From: Desulfamplus sp964425195
GTDB taxonomy: Bacteria > Desulfobacterota > Desulfobacteria > Desulfobacterales > Desulfobacteraceae
Assembly (NCBI GenBank): GCA_964425195.1
Contig: CAYRLG010000003.1
Location: 137,511 to 201,510 of the forward strand
Length of the DNA stretch: 64,000 bases
Reading direction: 5' to 3'
Shown here: positions 51,821-59,218 of the stretch, in pieces
Layout of the letters: each line of letters opens with the position of its first letter
How positions within the stretch are numbered: the stretch's first letter is position 1
Translations under genes and position numbers: made by a program
The notes under the pieces: generated by a model
Database searches by the model: none
Told to the model about the DNA's origin: nothing
The model's input: only the letters and a program-made list of their open reading frames with translations

Positions 51821-54076
51821 TCATACCTCAAACTTATTCATCATTACTCTCAACTTCTCTGCAAGTTTTGACAGTGTCTCCGCACTGCCATTAAGATTAC
51901 AGCTATTTTCCGAAATTTGAGCTGCCTCTTGGTTTACTCCAGCTATGTCTGATGCTATTTCAGAGGCTACAGCAGAGCACTGTGCAACATTTTCAGCAAT
52001 CTCTTGAATACCTTGTGAACCTTGTGCAACATTGCTACTTATCTCTTCAGTTGCAGTTGATTGATCTGAAATAGTCTGAGTAATATCTGAAATAATATCA
52101 TTCACCTGAGATATAATTGATGTGATCTTCTCTATTCCATGTATTGTATTTGCAGCAGTATTTTGAACACTCTGAATCTGAGTGCTAATAGCCTTTGTAG
52201 CAGATGCTGTCTGATTAGCAAGCTCTTTTATCTCATTTGCAACAACGGCAAAACCTTTACCAGACTCCCCAGCTCTTGCAGCTTCAATAGTTGCATTCAG
52301 TGCAAGCAGATTTGTCTGCTCTGAAATATCTGCAATGGTCTCTGTCACCTTACCAATATCAAGAGCAGCCTCTTCTAACCGTTTTATATCTACAGATGTA
52401 CTATTTGCCTGAGCCACAGCTTCATTGGAAACAGATCGTGCTCTATCAGAACTTTTTGCAATTTCAGCAATAGTTGCGGTATTTTCCTCTGTTGCTGCTG
52501 CCACAGTATTAAGGTTTGCTGAAGTCTCTTCAACTGCTGCTGCTATAGAGTTCAAATTTGCACTCATCTCCTCTGTTGCTGTTGCAACAGTGTTAAACTT
52601 TAAAGCTGTATTATTAGCTCTTTGAGACATATCAAGTGAAATATCTTTAAGATATATTGAAGATGAGGAGAGAGTTGTTACATCATTGCTTATATCCTTT
52701 ACCATTCCCCCTATATTTACAACAATTTCATTAAGAGTAGAAGCAAGGATACCAATCTCATCTTTTTGATTAATATCAAGAGTCCGAGTAAAATCTCCCT
52801 TAGACATGCGGCGAGAAAATGAGACAGCTCTTGTGATTGGAACAGTAATCATTCTTGTAATAAAAAACGATAGACAAAAACCAAACAGTATAGCAGTAAA
52901 ACCAATGCTCATGGCTATTTTAGAACTTAATGCCCCTTTTGCAACTACATCTTCTGTTCCTTTTGCTGCAATAACTTGAGCATCTGTATAAAGCTCATCA
53001 ATAAGAGGCTCTACACTGTTTACAGCATCGTTCATCTTTGTGTATAGTTCAGCAATCTTAGCATCCTCTGCTATTAGTTTATCAAAAGCTTTTTTATATT
53101 CAGCGAGATATTTGAAAGAGTTCTTTTTGTAGTCCTCACTTATATTAGATTTTTCTATTGCTAAAAATAGATTTTTAATAGCCTTTTGAGCTTTGTTTGC
53201 ATATTCGCTACCCCCAAACAAAAGATAATCTTTCTCCCTACTTCTTATCTCAAGCAATAGAGGTTTTGCGTTTGGCAGATAGGTGACATTAAAAACTTCA
53301 TCAATTTCAGCAATAGCGATCTGCATCTCTTTGAAATACTCATTTCCAGATTCAAAGTTTTTGGAGGCTTTTAATTTTTGAAGAGATTCATGATATGTTT
53401 TAAGAACATCTTTCAATGTATCTTTTATCATACCCTCATTAGCAACTGAACTCTCAATTACCTCTTGATACTCTGCAAGGAGTACTTCAAGTCTGCTTAA
53501 GTAAGCTCCAGAGTCATCTGACCAATATTCATTCTGAGCTTGCACAACTCTAAGCATCTGAACATAGAGGTCTTCAACATCTACATAAGCCATTTCAAGA
53601 ACGAGTCTATCAGCAGAATTTGCAAATGCACCCCTTAATCCAGATTTGATATCAAGACCTCTAATTTCATAAGAGCTACTAAGTTCGCTAAATGATTTTG
53701 AATAGTTATCAATATATTTAGATATATCCTCTGCTTTTTGAGCTAATGAGCTGTTGTGTGAATTTTTTGCTTTTTTGACAATATTTTGGGCGTTGAGGAT
53801 AAGTTGTCCTATATTCTCCTCAAGCTGTTTGAGATATTTAATATCAAGAGAAGATAGAAAATTTTTCTCATCAATACGGCACTGCTTCATAAGATTTTTT
53901 ATCTCAGCAGCATCAACTGAAATTGCCATATTGACCTTCATAAGCTCCTGAAAGTTATCAGAGGTTGACTGTACGGTTATATGATAAATAGTCATTACAC
54001 ATGTAAATAAGATAAGTACAACACCAAATCCACCTACTAATTTTGTAACCATTTTCAGGTTATAAAAAAATTTCAT
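51821..54076 (-). CDS. Methyl-accepting chemotaxis protein with long helical (HBM-like) sensor
   Basis: A 751-residue receptor. Membrane helices are at about 12-32 and 385-405. The periplasmic part of about 350 residues is all-helical and shows two R-x-x-E-K-(N/D)-(F/Y)-L type segments (RIDEKNFLSS and SREKDYLLFGG), as in helical bimodular sensors. HAMP follows (about 405-460), then a signalling hairpin with tip SEQTNLLALNATIEAARAGESGKGFAVVANEIK. The descending helix has a duplicated 14-residue unit with the pattern EE-x-SANLN. No CheR pentapeptide is seen. Confidence 0.9.
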   Translation of the reverse strand: MKFFYNLKMVTKLVGGFGVVLILFTCVMTIYHITVQSTSDNFQELMKVNMAISVDAAEIKNLMKQCRIDEKNFLSSLDIKYLKQLEENIGQLILNAQNIVKKAKNSHNSSLAQKAEDISKYIDNYSKSFSELSSSYEIRGLDIKSGLRGAFANSADRLVLEMAYVDVEDLYVQMLRVVQAQNEYWSDDSGAYLSRLEVLLAEYQEVIESSVANEGMIKDTLKDVLKTYHESLQKLKASKNFESGNEYFKEMQIAIAEIDEVFNVTYLPNAKPLLLEIRSREKDYLLFGGSEYANKAQKAIKNLFLAIEKSNISEDYKKNSFKYLAEYKKAFDKLIAEDAKIAELYTKMNDAVNSVEPLIDELYTDAQVIAAKGTEDVVAKGALSSKIAMSIGFTAILFGFCLSFFITRMITVPITRAVSFSRRMSKGDFTRTLDINQKDEIGILASTLNEIVVNIGGMVKDISNDVTTLSSSSIYLKDISLDMSQRANNTALKFNTVATATEEMSANLNSIAAAVEETSANLNTVAAATEENTATIAEIAKSSDRARSVSNEAVAQANSTSVDIKRLEEAALDIGKVTETIADISEQTNLLALNATIEAARAGESGKGFAVVANEIKELANQTASATKAISTQIQSVQNTAANTIHGIEKITSIISQVNDIISDITQTISDQSTATEEISSNVAQGSQGIQEIAENVAQCSAVASEIASDIAGVNQEAAQISENSCNLNGSAETLSKLAEKLRVMMNKFEV

Positions 54077-54268
54077 TTGCTTACCCTTTTTTACTATTGG
54101 ATTTAATCCTAAGACCTATGTTGATTGGTTAGAATCTTTGTGAAAAAAACGGAACACAATTCTGATAATAAAAAACAGATTTATGATATAAGATAGAGTA
54201 AAAGGGGCTGTCAAGAATAAAGTTTTAAAAAAAATAACGATAAAATATGTTAAAAAAGGATTAGAAAT

Positions 54269-54772
54269 ATGAAAAAAATCGTTGTGTTACATGGTGTTAA
54301 TCTTAATATGTTTGGTAAACGAGACCCTGTTCAATATGGCACAATTACTCTTGAAGAGATTGATAAAAAGATAGCTGACCTTGCTTTGGAACTTGATATT
54401 TCTGTAGAGTATTTTCAAACAAACCATGAAGGAGAAATGGTAGAAAAGATACATCATATTCATCATGAAAATATTGAGATTCAAAAAACTAACAATTACC
54501 AAGAAAGTATAATCGGCAATACTATGGGGTGTATTGATGGGGTAATTATTAATGCCGGAGCTTGGACTCACTACAGTTATGCTATTATGGATGCTCTTGC
54601 AATTTTGACAATCCCTATTGTAGAGGTTCACATGTCTAACATCCATGCCCGTGAGCCATTTAGGAATGTTTCAGTTATTGCTCCTATTTCAAGAGGTCAG
54701 ATTTGTGGATTTGGGGTCAATAGTTATCTGTTGGGTTTAAGGGCTATTTGTGAATTTATAGACAAACAGTAA
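54269..54772 (+). CDS. aroQ: 3-dehydroquinate dehydratase, type II
   Basis: A 167-residue shikimate-pathway enzyme that dehydrates 3-dehydroquinate. The catalytic residues are present: R18 and Y23 in GKRDPVQYG, N-x-E in TNHEGE (51-56), H101 in NAGAWTHYS and H121 in VEVHMSNIHAREPFR. Ordinary type II enzymes have 145-150 residues; about 20 extra residues (66-86, N/Q/E/I-rich) lie in the loop between the second helix and the next strand. AAAAGGA is near the ATG. It stands alone between two convergent or divergent MCPs. Confidence 0.9.
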   Translation: MKKIVVLHGVNLNMFGKRDPVQYGTITLEEIDKKIADLALELDISVEYFQTNHEGEMVEKIHHIHHENIEIQKTNNYQESIIGNTMGCIDGVIINAGAWTHYSYAIMDALAILTIPIVEVHMSNIHAREPFRNVSVIAPISRGQICGFGVNSYLLGLRAICEFIDKQ

Positions 54773-54832
54773 CATAACAGAATATTCCTAAACCTTAACA
54801 TAATAGAGATTCACTTAAGTTAACTTTATTAA

Positions 54833-54866
54833 AATGTAGCCGTACGCTTTATCGCTCGGCTACATT
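54833..54866. repeat. REP-like palindrome, family A, copy 2
   Basis: Arms AATGTAGCCG (54833-54842) and CGGCTACATT (54857-54866) pair perfectly; the 26-base core at 54837-54862 is the inverted near-copy of 5375-5400. It lies between the convergent aroQ and MCP genes, so it may terminate both. Confidence 0.65.
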
Positions 54867-54898
54867 AAATTACTATAAATTATAATTGGTTGTAAACA

Positions 54899-56923
54899 TC
54901 AAGCTGTTTTGAACTGCCCTACTAAACTGCGTAACTTTTCAGCAAGTATTGACATTTCAGCAGCACTAATGTGAACTTGCTCTCCTCCTTGCTTTAATTC
55001 AGTAAGTCCCAAACTTAATTGGTTAATCTTTTTACTTATCTCGGTGGATGCCTCGTCAGTTTCAGCCATACGATCAGCCGAATCTTGAACCCCAGCAGAC
55101 GCTCTGGCAATGTTATCTGACAAATCTCTGGTTACTGTTGCTTGCTCTTCTATAGCTGCTGCAATTGAGGAGATAATCTGTTCCATCTCTTCAATGACAC
55201 TGTTGACCTCAAACATATCATTAACTGCATTTGAAGCAGAAGTTTGAACTCCGTTAATTTTAGACTTTATATCCTCGGTTGCTCCTGCTGTTTGAAATGC
55301 AAGAGCTTTAATTTCATTTGCAACAACAGCAAAACCCTTTCCAGCCTCTCCTGCCCTTGCTGCTTCAATTGTGGCATTAAGAGCCAAAAGATTTGTCTGT
55401 GCAGATATCTCGGTAATAGTTTCAGTAACCTGTCCAATCTCTTTGGCTGCCTGCCCTAAAGTCTCCATAAGACGAGTAATATCTGAAGCTCGTTTTGCTG
55501 CTTGCTCACCAACAACCCTTGCTCTTTCAGCGTTTGCTGCTACCTCGCCAATAGTTGCACTCATCTCTTCTGTTGCCGCTGCCACGCTGTTTAGATTTGA
55601 AGATGTCTCTACCATTGTCATTGATACAGCGTGGGTGTTAATACCGGCTGTCTGAGCATCAGTTGCTACACTTGAAGCCTGCTCTGCCATAATCTTAACA
55701 GAAGATGCAGTCTGTTCAGAAACAGCCATAAGCTCTGTTGAGGCGGAAGCAAGCCCCTGAAAAGATTGAGTTATCTCAACTACAATATTTCTAATTTTAC
55801 TGATAAACAGATTAAACCAGTAAGACATCTCACCTGTTTCATCATCTGTAGAATCATCTAAGCGGCGTGTTAAATCCCCTTCGCCTTCAGAAATATCTTT
55901 AAGCATCTTCACAGTTCTGCGAATTGGCTTAACAATGCTTACAATAATAGTAAATGACAGAACAGTAGAGACTATAAATGCTCCAACAATAAAGATAATA
56001 GTAACTAAAATATCGTATTTTATCTCTTTTTCAATTTCTGTTACCCGTTGTTCTAACTTTTGAATCTCTACATCAACCAACTCTCCTAAATCATCAACAA
56101 CCATTGTTGCAACTTTAAAGTACTCCTTAGGATCAATCTCAAAATTACCTTGCTGGTATCGTTCAATAACTTTATGAATCATTGATTCTCTTGTTCTCCA
56201 GTGCTCTTGAGTTGACAACTGCTCAATTTTTCTCATGGACTCTTCTGGAAGAGTAATAGCACGCGAAGTCATGTTTATGTCAGTGCCAGCTTTGAGTTCC
56301 AACACCAAATTTAGGACATCACGAGGTACAGCACTATTTTTACTTATAATGCCAGAAACAGTAGCTCTTGTAAGTCCAGCAGACTCTTTAGCACTTTCCA
56401 AAAGTAGCAGCGAACTCATCGCCTTTCCCACCCCTCGTGAAGTTGGAGCATTAGCTGTTGCAGACATTACATCAATAAGCTTTGCTATAATTTCAGTATA
56501 AATTTTTGCTGAAGCTGTTGACTCAGTTATTGTAGTTCCAATTTTGCCTCTAACCTCTTGAATCCTATCGTTAATATTGGCAACAGGCTCTTTATACTCG
56601 GCTTTAATATTAGAGTTTTTAAGAGACTCTAAAAATGGTGCTATTCTATCATCTGATAACTTGCGTTGATTATCCATATCAGCCTGACCTATTGCGGTAT
56701 TGCCAAGATACAAAGAAGTTCTTCCTCGCTCTTTTTGAAGCTCATTAACCAGAGCTGAAGTATTTTGGAACAGTGCCATATTCTTCTCCATATTATGGAC
56801 TATCTTAAACTCTTTCCAATTTTGGAAAATTGTCATGCTTCCAGTTATAAAAAATAGCGTAAGAGGAACAAGAGCGACCAAAGTAACTTTATAACTTATC
56901 TTAAGATTGTTAAGTAATACCAT
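54899..56923 (-). CDS. Methyl-accepting chemotaxis protein with NIT sensor domain
   Basis: The frame opens at 56986 but ATG 56923 has AGGAG upstream, giving 674 residues. A membrane helix (about 15-33) leads into a NIT (nitrate/nitrite-sensing type) domain of about 260 residues, recognised by ALVNELQKERGRTSLYLG and an LLLLESAKESAGLTRATVSGI segment. A second membrane helix (about 312-335), HAMP and the signalling hairpin (ISAQTNLLALNATIEAARAGEAGKGFAVVANEIK) follow. NIT receptors are proposed to sense nitrate or nitrite; that ligand is not shown here. Confidence 0.9.
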   Translation of the reverse strand: MVLLNNLKISYKVTLVALVPLTLFFITGSMTIFQNWKEFKIVHNMEKNMALFQNTSALVNELQKERGRTSLYLGNTAIGQADMDNQRKLSDDRIAPFLESLKNSNIKAEYKEPVANINDRIQEVRGKIGTTITESTASAKIYTEIIAKLIDVMSATANAPTSRGVGKAMSSLLLLESAKESAGLTRATVSGIISKNSAVPRDVLNLVLELKAGTDINMTSRAITLPEESMRKIEQLSTQEHWRTRESMIHKVIERYQQGNFEIDPKEYFKVATMVVDDLGELVDVEIQKLEQRVTEIEKEIKYDILVTIIFIVGAFIVSTVLSFTIIVSIVKPIRRTVKMLKDISEGEGDLTRRLDDSTDDETGEMSYWFNLFISKIRNIVVEITQSFQGLASASTELMAVSEQTASSVKIMAEQASSVATDAQTAGINTHAVSMTMVETSSNLNSVAAATEEMSATIGEVAANAERARVVGEQAAKRASDITRLMETLGQAAKEIGQVTETITEISAQTNLLALNATIEAARAGEAGKGFAVVANEIKALAFQTAGATEDIKSKINGVQTSASNAVNDMFEVNSVIEEMEQIISSIAAAIEEQATVTRDLSDNIARASAGVQDSADRMAETDEASTEISKKINQLSLGLTELKQGGEQVHISAAEMSILAEKLRSLVGQFKTA

Positions 56924-57112
56924 TTTAAATATTCTCCTATTGCTTATTAGATATTTTTTATCTGACTTTAATTTTAAATCGAGCAAATATAATGGTGATT
57001 AGTTAAATAATCAATGTTAAAATAGAAAATTCTTTTAGATATTAGAAGTTTACTCTAATCGTAATTTATTCAATCTATTAAATGATAATGTATAAAAATT
57101 AAGGAGATAGAG

Positions 57113-58879
57113 ATGAAAAAACTTTCATGCACCATTTTAACCGCTATCATGTTTGTTTTCATTTTTACCATAAATACAATGGCAGATTCCCCTGCCTCTT
57201 CATTGAAACACAAACCAAAAGATTCGCCAAAACTGCCTGAATACCTGCCTGAAGAGAGCAGCCCTGAAAGCAAAAAAAATTTTACGCTTCCGCCTATTCC
57301 CAAAAAGAGAGTTCCTCAGTCAGAAGGAGAATCTTCGACAGATGGAACAGATAAAAGCCAAACTAAACTTTTTGAGCTTAAAGGTGTTAAATTTGAAGGC
57401 AATACTCTATTTTCAAACGAGCAGCTAAATGAGGTTGTAGCTCCTTTTATTAATAAACAAATCGGCATGGCAGAGCTTGAAGAGCTTCGCTATCAGCTTA
57501 CAAGATATTATATTGATAAAGGCTATATCAACTCAGGTGCATTGATAAAACCAAATCAAAAGGTAATAGATGGAATTGTAATATACCTTATAATAGAAGG
57601 CAGATTGACAAACATTAATATTAAAGGAAACGGAAGGCTTAAAGAGAACTATATTAAAAAGAGAGTCTGGAAAGATGGAGATACTACCCCATTTAACACC
57701 AATAAACTTCAAGACTATTTTCAGATGTTACTGCAAGACCCTCTGATTGATAAGATGGATGGAAATATAGTTCCGGGAATAAAACCCGGAGAGGCTGAAC
57801 TTGATATCGATGTAACAAGAGCACGACCTTACGATTTAAACATTACAGCAAGTAACCACGCCTCTCCAAATCTTGGTTCTAAAAAACTTGCACTAAATCA
57901 AACATTACGTAACCTCTCAGGTTTTGGTGATTCTTTCAATACTATCTTGGATTTAACCGAAGGAACGCGAGAAATTGATGCTACTTATGCTATCCCAATT
58001 AATGCTCAAAATACAACTTTAGCTCTTAACTATAACTACAGCAAAAATGAGATCATCTCTGAACCACTTGATTCATTAAACATTGAAAGCAGATTACAAA
58101 GCACTAAACTTTCATTAAATCATCCCTTTTATCGTACATTAAAACGCGACATTAGTATGGGAGTATCTGTTAAATCTGAGGAGACAAGAACTTATATTAG
58201 CGGATCGCCATTCTCATTTTCTGATGGTGCAGATAACGGAATAAGCAAAGCAACAGTTGTTCAGTTGACTCAATCTTTTGATGATAGAACAACTCACAGG
58301 GTTATGGCGTTACGTTCAACATTTAGTTTTGGTGTGGATATGCTCTCCCCTACCCTTCAGACCGAATCGCTTCCAGATGGAGAGTTTGTGGCATGGCTTG
58401 GTCAGGTGCAGTATGGCAGACGTTTTGAAGGCAGGATTGGTCAAGTCATTTTCAAAGGAAACGTTCAGCTTGCAGACGACCGTCTATTTTCGATGGAACA
58501 GTTTGTATTGGGCGGAGCACAAAGCGTAAGAGGTTATCGAGAGAATGAGCGTACTGGAGATAACGGCTATCTATTATCTCTTGAATGGCGTATTCCAGTG
58601 TGGGAGAGTGAAAAAACAGGACAAGAGGAGAAGGCTAAACTTCTTCAAATTGCACCTTTCATGGATTACGGTTCAGCTTGGGATAGAGAACATTTTAAAA
58701 GAGAGGGCAATAGAGGGGACAATACTCTCCATTCAGTTGGTATAGGTTTTCTTTGGTCAACACCAAAACTTGATGCTCAAATTTATTATGGTTATGCAAT
58801 TGAAGATGAAAAATCTAATTATGAACATGATATTCAAGATGATGGGATTCATTTTAGTGTTACATACAACTTTTTCTAA
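57113..58879 (+). CDS. Two-partner secretion outer-membrane porin (TpsB/ShlB/FhaC family)
   Basis: A 588-residue Omp85-superfamily transporter. Signal peptide at 1-24 (TMA|DS), then a Pro/Ser/Lys-rich linker to about 85, POTRA_2 (GVKFEGNTLFSNEQLNEVV, about 88-160), a second POTRA-like segment, and the ShlB barrel. FVLGGAQSVRGYRENE carries the VRGY motif of the lid loop, and the protein ends on a barrel-terminal FSVTYNFF. It would export a TpsA-type passenger. No TpsA gene is adjacent; instead a short repeat protein and a CHAT protein follow 12 bases and about 340 bases downstream. Confidence 0.9.
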   Translation: MKKLSCTILTAIMFVFIFTINTMADSPASSLKHKPKDSPKLPEYLPEESSPESKKNFTLPPIPKKRVPQSEGESSTDGTDKSQTKLFELKGVKFEGNTLFSNEQLNEVVAPFINKQIGMAELEELRYQLTRYYIDKGYINSGALIKPNQKVIDGIVIYLIIEGRLTNINIKGNGRLKENYIKKRVWKDGDTTPFNTNKLQDYFQMLLQDPLIDKMDGNIVPGIKPGEAELDIDVTRARPYDLNITASNHASPNLGSKKLALNQTLRNLSGFGDSFNTILDLTEGTREIDATYAIPINAQNTTLALNYNYSKNEIISEPLDSLNIESRLQSTKLSLNHPFYRTLKRDISMGVSVKSEETRTYISGSPFSFSDGADNGISKATVVQLTQSFDDRTTHRVMALRSTFSFGVDMLSPTLQTESLPDGEFVAWLGQVQYGRRFEGRIGQVIFKGNVQLADDRLFSMEQFVLGGAQSVRGYRENERTGDNGYLLSLEWRIPVWESEKTGQEEKAKLLQIAPFMDYGSAWDREHFKREGNRGDNTLHSVGIGFLWSTPKLDAQIYYGYAIEDEKSNYEHDIQDDGIHFSVTYNFF

Positions 58880-58891
58880 AGGAGAAAGGTT

Positions 58892-59125
58892 ATGTCAGAT
58901 GTAATTGCAAAAGAGAGATTAAACAGCTTAGAGTCAACACTTCAAGGTTTTATAACTTCCACAGATGCAATAATGTCCCGAATGGAGCAAGATACAGCAG
59001 ATTTTAAAATGAGAACTGAAAATATGCTTGAACGTATCATGTTGAGAATGGATAGGGACACATCAGCGTCCAAACTCAGAACTGACACGACAGTTGACTG
59101 TATGCTAACTGAAAAATTAGCCTGA
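58892..59125 (+). CDS. Small coiled-coil protein with 22-residue repeat
   Basis: A 77-residue cytosolic protein without signal peptide or known family. Residues 27-44 and 49-66 repeat the pattern IMxRMxxDTxxxKxRT, giving a 22-residue (two hendecads) periodicity, which suggests a right-handed or mixed coiled coil. AAAGGAG is formed around the tpsB stop, so it is coupled to the porin. It is followed by a palindrome (59154-59177) and the CHAT gene. It may be an adaptor or oligomerisation factor; nothing proves it. Confidence 0.6.
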   Translation: MSDVIAKERLNSLESTLQGFITSTDAIMSRMEQDTADFKMRTENMLERIMLRMDRDTSASKLRTDTTVDCMLTEKLA

Positions 59126-59153
59126 TAAAAATTTTTGTATTTTAATTAAGTAG

Positions 59154-59177
59154 AGAGACTCATGGTCATGTGTCTCT
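59154..59177. repeat. Small palindrome, family B, copy 2
   Basis: AGAGAC/GTCTCT outer arms and CATG/CATG inner arms, related to 24146-24169 with compensatory changes. It lies between the small repeat gene and the CHAT gene. Confidence 0.55.
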
Positions 59178-59218
59178 GCCTTCAATTAAAGAATATAAAA
59201 CTATTTTAAGAGGAAAAA

